Below are positions 26,507-35,908 of a stretch of 64,000 nt of DNA, in pieces. Source of the stretch: Rhizobiales bacterium NRL2 (lineage in GTDB: Bacteria; Pseudomonadota; Alphaproteobacteria; Minwuiales; Minwuiaceae); assembly GCA_001664005.1 (NCBI GenBank), contig CP016093.1:3649031-3713030 (forward strand). Direction: 5' to 3'. The translations under genes were made by a program, and so were the position numbers. The notes under the pieces were generated by a model, which searched no databases, was not told where the DNA came from, and saw only the letters and a program-made list of their open reading frames with translations. Each line of letters opens with the position of its first letter. Within the stretch, counting starts at the first letter, position 1.

Positions 26507-27043
26507 ATGAGCGAAGATGATCACGAAAGCGTGAGCGACGGACTGGCGGCGAATCTTCCCCGCCTCTGGCGCTATGCGCTCGTGCTCAGCCGCGATCACG
26601 CGACCGCCGAGGATCTGGTGCAGGCGACCTGCCTGCGGGCCCTGGAGCGCCGGGATCAGTACCGCACGGGCACCAACCTCCGGGCCTGGCTGTTCACCAT
26701 CCTGTCCTCGATCTGGAAGAATCATCTCCGCGCCGAGCGGGTGCGGCAGGGAGCGGGTTTCGCCGACCCGGAAACCGCGCTGGTCGCCGACGGCGAGGGC
26801 GAGATGGAAATGAATAATCTGCTGCGGCGAGTGTTGATTGAGGTCGAAAGACTGCCGGAAGCGCAGCGGCAGACCGTCACCCTGGTCTATGCGGAGGGGT
26901 TTACCTACCGTGAAGCTGCGCGAATTCTGGACGTCCCCATCGGAACCATCATGTCCCGGCTTGCCACGGCACGATCCATGCCTGCAGGCCTGAAGGAGTC
27001 GCCGTCCGCGACCCCGCCTATGGAGGAAGACGAGCGGGAATGA
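26507..27043 (+). CDS. ECF-family RNA polymerase sigma factor
   Basis: This 178-residue sigma-70 family factor has only regions 2 and 4. Region 2 includes LPRLWRYALVLSRDHATAEDLVQATCLRALE and the LRAWLFTILSSIWKNHLR core-binding part; region 4 (residues about 110-155) has LPEAQRQTVTLVYAEGFTYREAARIL and the recognition helix VPIGTIMSRLATAR. The C-terminal tail is short and acidic. Its stop overlaps the next gene (ATGA), which encodes a membrane anti-sigma factor, so the pair forms a regulatory module. Target promoters cannot be read from the sequence. Confidence 0.93.
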   Translation: MSEDDHESVSDGLAANLPRLWRYALVLSRDHATAEDLVQATCLRALERRDQYRTGTNLRAWLFTILSSIWKNHLRAERVRQGAGFADPETALVADGEGEMEMNNLLRRVLIEVERLPEAQRQTVTLVYAEGFTYREAARILDVPIGTIMSRLATARSMPAGLKESPSATPPMEEDERE

Positions 27044-27852
27044 CCGCCAGTGCCGACAATGCGATGCTTGGGGACGAGGAGCTTGTCGCCTTCCTCGATG
27101 GCGAACTGCCGCTGGAAGAGCGCCGCCGGGTCAACCGCGCCCTCGCCGAATCGGCCGATGCGCGCCAGCGGCTGGAGCGACTTCGCACCGGCGACCGCCC
27201 CTTCCGGGAAGCCTTCGACCTGCTGGAGCGGCAGGCGCCGATGGACCGGCTGCGTCCCATGCTGGCCGACGCCGAGCGCCGCGCCGGCGCGTCAGCATCC
27301 CCCGCCGCCGACAGCCGCGCGCCGATGGCCGCGGCCGCCGCCATCCTGCTGGCTCTGGTCGGCGGCTTCGCCGGCGGCATGCTGCTGCAGCCGGAACCGG
27401 CCGAAGTGGCCCGGACCGCACCGGTCGAAGCGCCAGCGGAGCGCGGCTGGCGACAGGCCGTCGCAGATTACCAGAGCCTGTTCACGACCGAATCCCTCAC
27501 ACCATATCAGGGCGGCGATTCCGGTATCGAGCTGGCAAGCGCCACGGTCGGCCTGGAGCTGAAACGGCTGGCGCAGAACACGGACGAGCTCAATTTCCGG
27601 CGCGTGCAGGTGCTGCGCTTCAACGGCAAGCCGCTGATCCAGTTCGCCTTTCTCAGCGCCGACGGCATTCCGGTATCATTCTGCGTCATTCCGTCAGGCA
27701 ACGAGCCCGCGCCGGAGAGCTTCGAGACCCGCAACGACATGGGCGTGGTCCACTGGGTCGATGACGGCTTCGGCTACATGGTCATCGGCGGCATGCCGCA
27801 GGAGCGCCTCTTCGACGTCGCGCACCAACTGAAGATGCGCCTGCCGGCCTGA
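27040..27852 (+). CDS. Membrane-bound anti-sigma factor
   Basis: This 270-residue protein is the likely regulator of the upstream ECF factor. The N-terminus (LGDEELVAFLDGELPLEERR) resembles the anti-sigma domain of RsiW/NepR-like transmembrane anti-sigma factors, but the zinc-binding HxxxCxxC motif is missing, so it would be the zinc-free kind. A membrane helix lies at residues about 88-112 (MAAAAAILLALVGGFAGGML), and the periplasmic part (residues 113-270) has no clear catalytic signature. It is translationally coupled to the sigma gene. The signal that releases sigma is unknown. Confidence 0.85.
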   Translation: MTASADNAMLGDEELVAFLDGELPLEERRRVNRALAESADARQRLERLRTGDRPFREAFDLLERQAPMDRLRPMLADAERRAGASASPAADSRAPMAAAAAILLALVGGFAGGMLLQPEPAEVARTAPVEAPAERGWRQAVADYQSLFTTESLTPYQGGDSGIELASATVGLELKRLAQNTDELNFRRVQVLRFNGKPLIQFAFLSADGIPVSFCVIPSGNEPAPESFETRNDMGVVHWVDDGFGYMVIGGMPQERLFDVAHQLKMRLPA

Positions 27853-27924
27853 ACCGTCGGCGGGGCCGGTTCCTGCGAAGATTCCAGAGCATTCCACTGG
27901 TTGATTGAACCGACCCTCCAATTT

Positions 27925-28038
27925 CCTCCCCCATCAAGGGGGAGGTGGCTGCGCAGCAGCCGGAGGGGGGAAGGCCGGAGGCCATTTCGGCTTCGCCGAT
28001 TCACCCCCACCCCGACCCTCCCCCATCAAGGGGGAGGG
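27925..28038. repeat. CATCAAGGGGGAGG-type palindromic repeats
   Basis: Two near-identical hairpins flank this segment: CCTCCCCC-ATCAA-GGGGGAGG at 27925-27945 and CCCTCCCCC-ATCAA-GGGGGAGGG at 28016-28038. Between them lie GGCTGC-GCA-GCAGCC and further short inverted repeats. This kind of element is frequent between alphaproteobacterial genes. It separates the convergent anti-sigma and DUF2155 genes and could serve both as a terminator. Confidence 0.75.
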
Positions 28039-28070
28039 AGAGGGCTTCAATCAGATGTCGTAATGCACAG

Positions 28071-28538
28071 CTAATCCGTGGTCACGGCGTCATCCGCCGC
28101 CGGCGCATTTTCGGCGGCGGGGGATTCGGCGTTTTCCGGCATCCGGCACCCGATGGCCCAGAGCCCGTAGACCGGATGTTCCAGCGAGTTCAGGGACGGC
28201 ATGGACGCCAGCATCCAGCCGTCGAAGACCACGGCGCGCGGCCGGTCGACGGCGTCGTCCTCGACGTGCAGCAGGACGAAGGATTCAGGCTGTTCGAACA
28301 ACGGGCGGCTGCGGCAATAACGGGCGGTGATCTCCAGCGTGCCGAAACGCATGGTCTCGCCGATCGGGATTTCCAGGTCGGTGGTTGCGGCGGTGATCTT
28401 GTCGAGCACGCGCAGCACGGCGGTGTGACCGACCGGACGGTCGGGCGACGGGGCGGGCTGCGCGACGGCGGCGGCGGCGAGCAGGCTCAGCCCGGCAAGG
28501 ACGCCGAGAAGCGCAGTCTGACGTAGTCGGCGGTCCAT
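28071..28538 (-). CDS. DUF2155 secreted protein
   Basis: This 155-residue protein has a signal peptide (residues 1-26, ending AAVAQP) and the DUF2155 core: TAVLRVLDKITAATTDLEIP, FGTLEITARYCRSRP with one Cys, VFDGWMLASMPSLNSLEHPV and VWAIGC-like VYGLWAIGC with a second Cys. The tail is Ala/Glu-rich. Function is unknown, but in alphaproteobacteria the gene usually follows ndufa12 and mlaD, as here apart from an inserted methyltransferase. GAGGGAAG precedes the ATG at 28538, which lies 52 nt inside the upstream gene. Confidence 0.88.
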   Translation of the reverse strand: MDRRLRQTALLGVLAGLSLLAAAAVAQPAPSPDRPVGHTAVLRVLDKITAATTDLEIPIGETMRFGTLEITARYCRSRPLFEQPESFVLLHVEDDAVDRPRAVVFDGWMLASMPSLNSLEHPVYGLWAIGCRMPENAESPAAENAPAADDAVTTD

Positions 28539-29245
28539 CTTCCCTCGCTGTCGCAGAGGCTGGGCCTCAGCAGTTCCACGGCCTCGGCGCGGGCCTCGGC
28601 GCGCTGGTCGGCCGGCAGGGCCTTGAAGAACGCCTCGCCAAATGTGTCCATCCAGCCGCCGACATCGGTCGGCAGCGGGGTCGGACGCGGTATCAGTTCG
28701 GCGGTGTGGACCTCGAAACCCTGCGCCGTCAGCAGGGATCCATATTCCTCGGGCGTGGGGAAATACCATGGCGAGAACGAGGCGCCATCGAGGCCGCGCG
28801 CATTGAGCACCGCGATCATGGCGGTCTTGCAGGCGGCGACGTTGGTATGGCCGCCGAACTCGCCGACGAACCGCCCGCCCGGCTTCAGCGCCCGTTTCAC
28901 GCCGGCGATGACCTCGGCGGGCCGCAGCATCCAGTGCAATGCGGCATTGGAGAACACGGCGTCGAACTCCGCCTCGAAATTCAGCGCGTGACCGTCCATG
29001 ACATGCGCATCCAGGCCCTTTTCCCGGGCGACGCGGATCATGTCCTCGCCGGCGTCGACGCCAACGACCTCGCAACCCATTTCCACGAGCTTCTCGGTCA
29101 GATAGCCGTCGCCGCAGCCGAGATCGAGGATGCGCTCGCCGCTCTGCGGCCGCAGCAGTTCCACCACGGGCATGCCCAGGACCGGAACGAATCCGGCGTT
29201 CTTCTGGTAGCGGTCGGACTGCCAGTCCTGCGGCTGCCCGCTCAT
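28487..29245 (-). CDS. Class I SAM-dependent methyltransferase
   Basis: This 252-residue methyltransferase has the SAM motif I as ILDLGCGDGYLTEKL, motif II acidic residue in VVGVDAGEDMI, and the FSNAALHWMLRPAEV block typical of the trans-aconitate/malonyl-ACP methyltransferase group. The aromatic HWML and FSPWYFPTPEEY segments support a small-molecule carboxylate or phenolic acceptor, but this is uncertain. It overlaps the DUF2155 gene by 52 nt and the mlaD stop by 4 nt, so it has been built into the operon. Confidence 0.88.
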   Translation of the reverse strand: MSGQPQDWQSDRYQKNAGFVPVLGMPVVELLRPQSGERILDLGCGDGYLTEKLVEMGCEVVGVDAGEDMIRVAREKGLDAHVMDGHALNFEAEFDAVFSNAALHWMLRPAEVIAGVKRALKPGGRFVGEFGGHTNVAACKTAMIAVLNARGLDGASFSPWYFPTPEEYGSLLTAQGFEVHTAELIPRPTPLPTDVGGWMDTFGEAFFKALPADQRAEARAEAVELLRPSLCDSEGRWTADYVRLRFSASLPG

Positions 29246-29691
29246 TCCGACTTGCCGCTGGAATAGATCGCCTGGCCGACCAGATCGATCAGGTTCACCG
29301 CCCCCTGGGCAAAGCGGAAATTGTCGCCCGCCTCCATGTTGTCGATCCCCCCGCCCGGTTCGACCGAAAGATAGGAATCGCCCATCAGGCCCTCGGTCAG
29401 GATCCGGATGGCCGAATCGTCGGGAATGTCGACGCCCTTGCGCACGTTGATGCGCACGACGGCGAGCAGGCTGGACGGTTCCAGTTCGGTGGACATGACG
29501 GAACCGATCTTGATGCCGCTCATGCGCACGTCGGCGCCGACGTTCAGGCCGTCGATCTTGTCGAACTTGGCCGTCAGCGGAAAGCCGGACGTGGGCGCGA
29601 TATCCGCGGTCCGGTAGGCGAAGATGATGAAGATCGCGGCGATGGCGAGAACCACCGCGCCGATCACTGTCTCGAGGACATTGCTGACCAT
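29242..29691 (-). CDS. mlaD: MlaD-family phospholipid-transport protein
   Basis: MlaD is the periplasmic substrate-binding ring subunit of the Mla pathway, which moves phospholipids between the two membranes. The 149-residue protein has an N-terminal anchor helix (residues 4-24, VLETVIGAVVLAIAAIFIIF) and one MCE domain: FDKIDGLNVGADVRMSGIKIGSV then TEGLMGDSYLSVEPGG. Genes for the other Mla components are not in this window. It lies 12 bp downstream of the NDUFA12-like gene and shares its transcript. Confidence 0.92.
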   Translation of the reverse strand: MVSNVLETVIGAVVLAIAAIFIIFAYRTADIAPTSGFPLTAKFDKIDGLNVGADVRMSGIKIGSVMSTELEPSSLLAVVRINVRKGVDIPDDSAIRILTEGLMGDSYLSVEPGGGIDNMEAGDNFRFAQGAVNLIDLVGQAIYSSGKSE

Positions 29692-29703
29692 GATCCGCGC
29701 TCC

Positions 29704-30054
29704 TTACCGGTCGGGCGACCAGGCTTCATAGTCGGCGTCCGACGCATCCCGTTCCGCCCGGCGCGTGACATGACCCTTCGGGCGGTAGGCGTGCGGCGTA
29801 CCCGTCAGGTTCGGCTCATGCGGCCTTTCCCAGTCATAGACGATCGAATCGCCCTCCTTCGGGACTTCGTCGATAGTGTGGTGCAGCCAGGCGTTCCACA
29901 TCGGCGGCACCTTCGAGCCCTCGTCGATCCCCTTGTAGACGACCCAGCGGCGGCCCGCTTCCTTGCGGTCCTCGTAGTAGGCGTTGCCGAACTGGTCCTC
30001 GCCGACCTTCCTGCCGCGCCGCCAGGTCATGAAACGGGTGAACATGTTGGGCAT
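29704..30054 (-). CDS. NDUFA12-type NADH:ubiquinone oxidoreductase accessory subunit
   Basis: This 116-residue protein belongs to the NDUFA12 (17.2 kDa complex I accessory) family. Signatures are FTRFMTWRRGRKVGEDQFGN with the Tyr-rich AYYEDRKEAGRRWVVYKG following, PPMWNAWLHH, and the C-terminal PNLTGTPHAYRPKGH. It is a peripheral subunit of alphaproteobacterial complex I, a feature shared with mitochondria. It heads the operon ndufa12-mlaD-methyltransferase-DUF2155. Confidence 0.94.
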   Translation of the reverse strand: MPNMFTRFMTWRRGRKVGEDQFGNAYYEDRKEAGRRWVVYKGIDEGSKVPPMWNAWLHHTIDEVPKEGDSIVYDWERPHEPNLTGTPHAYRPKGHVTRRAERDASDADYEAWSPDR

Positions 30055-30131
30055 GAGCTTTCGGGACTCCCTGATGCGTGGGGCGGAATATGCCGAAAGG
30101 CTCCGGCGGCGGCAAGTACGCCCGCCCGGGG

Positions 30132-30776
30132 CTATGACGCAATATCGACGGCATGGGTATAGCCACCCTGACCGTCGGGAGCGAAATCAACCTGCACGCG
30201 CACTTCGCGCCCGCAGATGCGCACGGTCCAGATCTCCCGCCACAGGCGGTCGGCCAGCGGCGCATCGCCGGTGCTGCCCAGCCAGCGCCGGAATTGCGTA
30301 TCGACGATGTGCCGCGCCGAGCTCCGGCAATCGCCGTCCAGCCGCGCGCCGGCGATGGCGAAGACGGCCGGCGTCGCCCTCACCTGCAATCGCCCGTCGG
30401 CCTTCGACGATCCCGGCAGCAGCACGGTCATGAACGGGCTCGCGCCCTCGCCCGCCGTCACCAGCACGTTGTGCAGCGCCGGCTCGCCGCAGCGGTCGAT
30501 GCGCACCTGTTCGCGCCACTGTCCGCCGGTCGGTATGGGCAGGCCGGGTTCGAAGGACGGCTCGGCGATGATGCGCAGTTCCTGCCGCCGCATGCCCTTC
30601 AGCACCTGCACGCACTGCGGCGCCAGCCGGGTCTCCAGCCGGGCGATGCTGCGGCCCATCTCGTTGAGATAGGCCGGCGCGTTGACATATGCGCGGAAAG
30701 GCCCAACCCAGTCCGGTTCCGCCGCGGCGGCCAGTGCGGGCAGAAGGCAGGCCAGCGCTGCCAGCAGGCGGCGCAT
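30132..30776 (-). CDS. Secreted protein of unknown function
   Basis: This 214-residue protein has a signal peptide ([20 protein letters not shown]). The mature part contains four Cys residues (APQCVQVL, DRCGEPAL, DGDCRSSA, VRICGREV), which would suit two disulfides. The C-terminal VRVQVDFAPDGQGGYTHAVD looks like an extended strand region. I do not recognise the family. Its start coincides with the valS stop (one shared base), so it is translated after valS. Confidence 0.78.
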   Translation of the reverse strand: MRRLLAALACLLPALAAAAEPDWVGPFRAYVNAPAYLNEMGRSIARLETRLAPQCVQVLKGMRRQELRIIAEPSFEPGLPIPTGGQWREQVRIDRCGEPALHNVLVTAGEGASPFMTVLLPGSSKADGRLQVRATPAVFAIAGARLDGDCRSSARHIVDTQFRRWLGSTGDAPLADRLWREIWTVRICGREVRVQVDFAPDGQGGYTHAVDIAS

Positions 30777-33409
30777 CAGGCGGCCGAGAGGCGCTCCAGC
30801 GCGGCGTTGAGCTTGGTGCGGGCCGCCGCCGCGTCCTCGCGGCGCTCCCGCTCCTGCTCGACCACGTGTTCGGGTGCGCGGGAGACGAAGTTCTCGTTGG
30901 CGAGCTTCTTCTCGATGCGCGCGATCTCGCCGTCCAGCTTCTCGATCTCCTTCGACAGCCGCGTCTTCTCGGCGCCGATGTCGATGACGTCGGCCAGCGG
31001 CAGCACCACCCGCATGCCGTCGACGACCGTCTCCGCGCCGCCGGCGCCGTCGGGCATGGCGAACACCAGTTCCGACAGCCGGGCCAGGCGGGAGATCATC
31101 TGCCGGTTGCGCTCGATCCGCGACTTACGTTCGTCGTCCGCATCGGGAAAGTGGGCGACGATCTGGGCGCCGGGCGGGACGTTGGTCTCGGCCCGGACGG
31201 AGCGGATCTCGGAGATCAGGTCGATGACGAAGCCGAATTCCTTCTCGGCTTCCGCATCCGCGAAATCGATGGCCGGCCAGTCGAGGGCCGAGACCGAACC
31301 TTCGCCGCCGGTGCGCTGCCAGAGCTCCTCGGTGACGAAGGGTGTGAAGGGATGCATCATCGCCAGGATGCGGTTCAACGCCCAACCTGCGGTTGCGCGC
31401 GTCTCGCCGGAGACCTCGGCGTCGTTGGACTGCAGCGCCGGCTTGGCCAGTTCCAGATACCAGTCGCAGAAGGTGTTCCAGACGAAGCGGTAGGCGGCGC
31501 CGGCCGCCTCGTTGAAACGGAAGGCCTCCAGTTCGCGGTCGATCGCCTGGGCCGCACGCGCCGCTTCGGCCGCGATCCAGCGGTTCACCGGCTGGGTCAG
31601 GGCCGCAGGGTCGAATTCCGCCGGCTCTGCGCACTGGTTCATCTCGCAGAAACGCGCGGCGTTCCATATCTTGGTGGCGAAGTTGCGGTAGCCGGCGACC
31701 CGCTGTGGCGAAAGCTTGATGTCGCGGCCCTGTGCGGCCATCGCCGTCAGCGTGAAGCGCAGTGCGTCGGCGCCGTATTCGTCGATCAGGTCCAACGGGT
31801 CGATGACGTTGCCCTTCGACTTGGACATCTTCTGGCCCTTCTCGTCGCGGACCAGGGCATGGATGTAGACCGTGTGGAACGGAATCCCGTCCATGAAGTG
31901 AAGACCCATCATGATCATCCTGGCGACCCAGAAGAAGATGATGTCGAAGCCGGTGATCAGCACGTCGGTCGGGTAGTAGCGTTTGAGCTCCGGCGTCTCG
32001 TCGGGCCAGCCCAGCGTCGAGAACGGCCACAGTGCGGACGAGAACCAGGTATCCAGGACGTCCTCGTCGCGGGTCAGCTCGACCTTGCGGCCATAGTGCT
32101 TCTCCGCCGCGGCTCCCGCCTCTTCCTCGGTGTGCTCGACGAAGATCGCGCCGTCGGGTCCGTACCAGGCCGGAATCTGGTGGCCCCACCAGAGCTGGCG
32201 GCTGACGCACCAGGGCTGGATGTTGCGCATCCACTCGAAATAGGTGTTCTCCCAGTTCTTCGGGACGAACTGGATGCGGCCTGTCTCGACGGCCTCGATG
32301 GCGGGCTTCGCCAGCGTGGCCGCATCGACGAACCACTGGTCGGTGAGCCACGGTTCGATGACGACGCCGGAGCGGTCGCCATAGGGCACCGTGTGGGTGA
32401 TCTCGTCGATCTGCTCCAGCAGGCCTTCGGCCTCCAGATCGGCGATGACCTTCTCGCGCGCGGCGAAACGCTCCAGACCGCGATAGGCCTCGGGCACATT
32501 GTCGTTCAGGACCGCGTGCTCGTCGAAGATGTTGACCATCTCGGCGTCGTGGCGCTTGCCGACCTCGAAGTCGTTGAAGTCGTGGGCCGGCGTGATCTTC
32601 ACCGCGCCGGAGCCCTGTTCGGGATCGGCGTATTCGTCGGCGACGATCGGGATGCGGCGGCCGACCAGCGGCAGGATGACGTGCTTGCCGATCAGGCCGG
32701 TGTAGCGCTCGTCGTCCGGGTGGACCGCCACGCAGGTGTCGCCCAGCATCGTCTCCGGCCGGGTGGTCGCGACGGTGATGAAGGCGCCGTCCTCGCCCTC
32801 GACCGGATAGCGGAAGTGCCACATGTGGCCCTTCACTTCGCGGTTCTCCACCTCCAGGTCGGAGATCGCGGTCAGCAGCTTCGGATCCCAGTTGACCAGC
32901 CGCTTGTCGCGGTAGATCAGATCCTGTCTGTAGAGGTCGACGAAGACCTTGCGGACGGCAGCGGAAAGCCCCTCGTCCATGGTGAAGCGCTCGCGGTCCC
33001 AGTCGCAGGACGCGCCCAGGCGGCGGAGCTGGTTGGTGATGGTGCCGCCCGACTCCTCCTTCCATTCCCAGACGCGCTCGACGAAGGCCTCCCGGCCCAT
33101 GTCGCGGCGGTTCTTCCCCTGCTCGGCGAGCTGGCGTTCCACGACCATCTGGGTGGCGATGCCGGCGTGGTCCGTGCCCGGCTGCCACAGCGCATCGCGC
33201 CCCTTCATGCGCCGCCAGCGCATCAGGACGTCCTGCAGCGTGTTGTTGAGCGCGTGGCCCATGTGCAGGCTGCCGGTGACGTTCGGCGGCGGGATCACGA
33301 TGGTGAAGGGATCGCCGTCCACCTGACCGCAGCGGAACAGGCCGCCCTGTTCCCAGTCGCGATAGAGCCGCTGTTCGACCTCCTGGGGCCGATAGGTCTT
33401 GTCCAGCAT
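30776..33409 (-). CDS. valS: Valyl-tRNA synthetase
   Basis: ValS charges tRNA-Val. Starting at ATG 33409 gives 877 residues; ATG 33445 would add twelve. The class I signature HIGH appears as HMGH at residues 49-52 in [17 protein letters not shown], and KMSKS as [12 protein letters not shown]. An editing (CP1) domain, a tRNA anticodon-binding domain and a C-terminal coiled-coil arm ([19 protein letters not shown]) are all present. Neither start has a strong ribosome site. It is followed without gap by a secreted unknown protein. Confidence 0.97.
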   Translation of the reverse strand: MLDKTYRPQEVEQRLYRDWEQGGLFRCGQVDGDPFTIVIPPPNVTGSLHMGHALNNTLQDVLMRWRRMKGRDALWQPGTDHAGIATQMVVERQLAEQGKNRRDMGREAFVERVWEWKEESGGTITNQLRRLGASCDWDRERFTMDEGLSAAVRKVFVDLYRQDLIYRDKRLVNWDPKLLTAISDLEVENREVKGHMWHFRYPVEGEDGAFITVATTRPETMLGDTCVAVHPDDERYTGLIGKHVILPLVGRRIPIVADEYADPEQGSGAVKITPAHDFNDFEVGKRHDAEMVNIFDEHAVLNDNVPEAYRGLERFAAREKVIADLEAEGLLEQIDEITHTVPYGDRSGVVIEPWLTDQWFVDAATLAKPAIEAVETGRIQFVPKNWENTYFEWMRNIQPWCVSRQLWWGHQIPAWYGPDGAIFVEHTEEEAGAAAEKHYGRKVELTRDEDVLDTWFSSALWPFSTLGWPDETPELKRYYPTDVLITGFDIIFFWVARMIMMGLHFMDGIPFHTVYIHALVRDEKGQKMSKSKGNVIDPLDLIDEYGADALRFTLTAMAAQGRDIKLSPQRVAGYRNFATKIWNAARFCEMNQCAEPAEFDPAALTQPVNRWIAAEAARAAQAIDRELEAFRFNEAAGAAYRFVWNTFCDWYLELAKPALQSNDAEVSGETRATAGWALNRILAMMHPFTPFVTEELWQRTGGEGSVSALDWPAIDFADAEAEKEFGFVIDLISEIRSVRAETNVPPGAQIVAHFPDADDERKSRIERNRQMISRLARLSELVFAMPDGAGGAETVVDGMRVVLPLADVIDIGAEKTRLSKEIEKLDGEIARIEKKLANENFVSRAPEHVVEQERERREDAAAARTKLNAALERLSAA

Positions 33410-33515
33410 CGCCGAACCCGCCGTTTCCGATTGAACTGACACCATCCGCGGCGCGTCCGCGCCGGGATGCAGGGTACTAGGGCGCAGGACGCCAGGGCGT
33501 CAAGTGGAAGGGCGG

Positions 33516-34133
33516 CTAGCGCTTGCTGTCGTCGACCTCGCCGGCGAGCTTGGCGATCTCGCGTTCGACGATACGCTGGACGATGGCGGGCAGGTTCTTG
33601 TCCAGCCATTCCTTCAGCATCGGCCGCAGCAGCTCCTTGGTGATGTCTTCCAGACTGCGGTGGGTCGGCACGGAAATGTCGCGCTGGGACGAAACCCGGT
33701 GGGTGAGCGCGGCGAGCGAGGCTGCCGATTCGGCGGCGGTGACGTCGGAGATCAGACGATCGGTGATCGTCTGCGGCGACAGCGGCGGGGCCGGCGCTTC
33801 CATGCGGTCGTCCGCCGCGCCGCCCGTCAGGTCGGTGTCGGAATCCTCGTCCTCGACCATGTCGGTCAGTTCGAGAACCTCTTCCTCTTCGGGCTCCGGC
33901 GCGGGCGCGGGCTCGGGCTCCGGTTCGGGCGCGAATACCGGCTCCGGCTCGGGCTCGGGCTCCGGTTCCGGATCGGAGTCCGGCTCGGAGTTCAGCATCT
34001 CCTCGACGGAGTCCTCTTCCTCGGCCGCATCCGGCTTCGGCTGTTCTTCCTCGTCGTCTTCGGAAATGATCCGCCGGATGGAGGCGAGAATCTCCTCCAT
34101 TGTCGGTTCGTTCTGGGCGTTGGCGTCGCTCAT
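33516..34133 (-). CDS. PopZ-like polar organising protein (DUF2497)
   Basis: This 205-residue protein has the three-part layout of PopZ. Residues 8-26 form the conserved N-terminal helix (EPTMEEILASIRRIISEDD), which recruits clients. Residues about 27-90 are a very acidic, Pro-rich linker of Glu-Pro repeats. The C-terminal oligomerisation helices carry ELLRPMLKEWLDKNLPAIVQ and RIVEREIAKLAG. In Caulobacter PopZ forms the polar matrix that anchors the chromosome origin. The gene lies between valS and the TolC gene. Confidence 0.9.
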   Translation of the reverse strand: MSDANAQNEPTMEEILASIRRIISEDDEEEQPKPDAAEEEDSVEEMLNSEPDSDPEPEPEPEPEPVFAPEPEPEPAPAPEPEEEEVLELTDMVEDEDSDTDLTGGAADDRMEAPAPPLSPQTITDRLISDVTAAESAASLAALTHRVSSQRDISVPTHRSLEDITKELLRPMLKEWLDKNLPAIVQRIVEREIAKLAGEVDDSKR

Positions 34134-34232
34134 GATCTTTCCGTGTTCAATGACGGCCGTCGGTCGCGCGGCGTCCGGAATGGCCAGCGTTGCACGGATG
34201 ACGCTAAAGCTTGGTTAACGCCCCCGCAATGC

Positions 34233-35618
34233 TCACTCGGCCCGCGGCTGGGTGCCCCACCACTGATCGCGGACCTGCCTGTAGTGGACATCGGGGTCGT
34301 AGGCTTCGACCGCGAGACCAAGCACCGCGACGCTGAGACGCCCGACGGCGTCCAGCAGCTGATAGGCCCCGACATACTCGTCGCGCTCCGCCTGAACCAG
34401 CGCGACCTGCGAATCCAGCAGGTCCTGTTCGGCGTCGAGCACGTCCAGCGTGGTGCGCGAGCCGACCTGCGCCTCCTGGATCACGCCTTCCAGCGCGATC
34501 TCGTTGGCGCGCACTTCGGCGCGGCCGGCCACGATCCGGGCGCGCGCGGTCTCCAGCGCTTCCCAGGCCTGGGTCACGCCTTCGCCGACCAGCCGGCGGG
34601 TCTCCTGCACTTCCAGCATGCGCTGGCTGTGCACATTCTTCTGCTGGCGCACGCCGCTGTGGACGGCCCCGGCCTGGTAGATCGGCACCGTCAGCACGCC
34701 GCGCAGACGCAGCGTGGTGTCGTCGTCGCCGGCCTGGGTGCTGTTGCGCGAATGGGTCGCCAGCGCCTCCACGTCGACCTGGGGCAGAAGCTGGCCATAG
34801 GTCGCGCGGATGTCGTGCTCCGCCGAGTCGGCAGTGTTGACCGCGACCAGCAGATCCGGATTTTCCGCGTAGGCGATCTCCAGCGCCAGCTTCTCGCTGG
34901 GCGGCACGTCGGGCAGCGGCGGCGGCGGCTGCAACTGATCGGGCATGTTGCCGACGACACGCTCATAGGCCGCGCGCGAGGCGATCAGGTTGCCCTCGGC
35001 CTGCGCCCGGTCGGCCGCGGCGCGCGACAGCGCCGCCCGCGCCTGGGCCACATCGGTGCGGGTGATCTCGCCAACGTCGAAACGGTCCTGCGCCGCCTCG
35101 AGCTGACGCCCCAGCCGCTCCTCGTTGTTCAGGTTGAGCTGCACGATCGCCTGGTTGAGCAGCACTTCCATGTAGACGGTGACGGCGTCCAGCAGGATGT
35201 CCTGCTCGGTGGAACTCAGATTGGCGCGGCCGGCCAGCACCAGCGCCTCGGCGGAATTGACCTCGGCCGGCGTGGTGCCGCCGTCATAGACCGGCTGGGT
35301 CAGGTTCAGCGTGGTGCTGAGAGGCACGGTGGTGTCCGAACTCGAAACGCCGCGGACCTCCTGATCGCTGAACTGGACGGCGCCGTCGGCCGTGGCCACG
35401 ACGGTGGGCCGCCAGCCCGCCAGCGCCTGGTTGACGTTCTCGTCGACGGCGCGGAGGTTGGCGCGTTCGGCGGCCAGTGTCGGATTGGTCGTGTAGGCGG
35501 CGATCAGGGCTTCACGCAGGGTCTCGGCCGCCGCCGGCCCGGCAAGGGCCGTCAGCAGGGCAGCGCCGGAGACCGCGCCTAGTAGCGCGCGATTGACGGG
35601 TCGATTTCGAGCGACCAT
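34233..35618 (-). CDS. tolC: TolC-family outer membrane channel protein
   Basis: This 461-residue protein forms the outer-membrane tunnel of type I secretion and efflux systems. It has a signal peptide (residues 1-31, ending PAAAE), then two TolC repeats, each with a long helical hairpin: TLREALIAAYTTNPTLAAER ... VGEITRTDVAQARAALSRA and EKLALEIAYAENPDLLVAVN ... VGSRTTLDVLDAEQDLLDSQ. The paired GEITRTDV and GSRTTLDV turns are diagnostic. ATG 35618 was chosen because it starts the signal peptide. The start lies 40 nt inside the rhodanese gene. Confidence 0.93.
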   Translation of the reverse strand: MVARNRPVNRALLGAVSGAALLTALAGPAAAETLREALIAAYTTNPTLAAERANLRAVDENVNQALAGWRPTVVATADGAVQFSDQEVRGVSSSDTTVPLSTTLNLTQPVYDGGTTPAEVNSAEALVLAGRANLSSTEQDILLDAVTVYMEVLLNQAIVQLNLNNEERLGRQLEAAQDRFDVGEITRTDVAQARAALSRAAADRAQAEGNLIASRAAYERVVGNMPDQLQPPPPLPDVPPSEKLALEIAYAENPDLLVAVNTADSAEHDIRATYGQLLPQVDVEALATHSRNSTQAGDDDTTLRLRGVLTVPIYQAGAVHSGVRQQKNVHSQRMLEVQETRRLVGEGVTQAWEALETARARIVAGRAEVRANEIALEGVIQEAQVGSRTTLDVLDAEQDLLDSQVALVQAERDEYVGAYQLLDAVGRLSVAVLGLAVEAYDPDVHYRQVRDQWWGTQPRAE

Positions 35619-35908
35619 CTGTCGATGCCCCCTTCCATGTTGGTGACATTGCCGAAACCCTGCTGTCGCAGGTAGTTGACCGCCTGCATGCTGCGGCCGC
35701 CATGGTGACAGTTGATGACCACGGGCCGGTCCCGCGGCACCTCGGCCACGCGCTGGGGCAGACTCTTCAGCGGGATCAGGAGGGCGTCCTCGATATGACC
35801 CTGGTCGAACTCCCAAGGCTCGCGCACATCGATGATCGCGGCGCCCTTCGCGCGCATGTCGGCGGCCTCGGGGACCGTCACCTCCAAAGGCAGTTCGGGA
35901 GCGCTCAA
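35579..35908 (-). CDS. Single-domain rhodanese (sulfurtransferase)
   Basis: This 109-residue rhodanese-like protein has the active-site loop INCHHGGRS with nucleophile Cys67 and the upstream signature IIDVREPWEFDQGHI. It would carry a persulfide sulfur in the cytoplasm. The start is TTG 35908, which overlaps the stop of the methyltransferase gene as TTGA; no other start fits the short domain. The end overlaps tolC by 40 nt, so the three genes form one compact operon. Partner unknown. Confidence 0.85.
   Translation of the reverse strand: MSAPELPLEVTVPEAADMRAKGAAIIDVREPWEFDQGHIEDALLIPLKSLPQRVAEVPRDRPVVINCHHGGRSMQAVNYLRQQGFGNVTNMEGGIDRWSLEIDPSIARY

Noticed and set aside
33504-35582. 692-codon open frame on the plus strand opposite popZ and tolC
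   Set aside because: It is antisense to two well-supported genes, has no recognisable domain and is the usual long antisense frame of GC-rich DNA. The same reasoning removed the long frames opposite sppA (2451-4193), valS (30689-33439) and ptsP (43285-45639).
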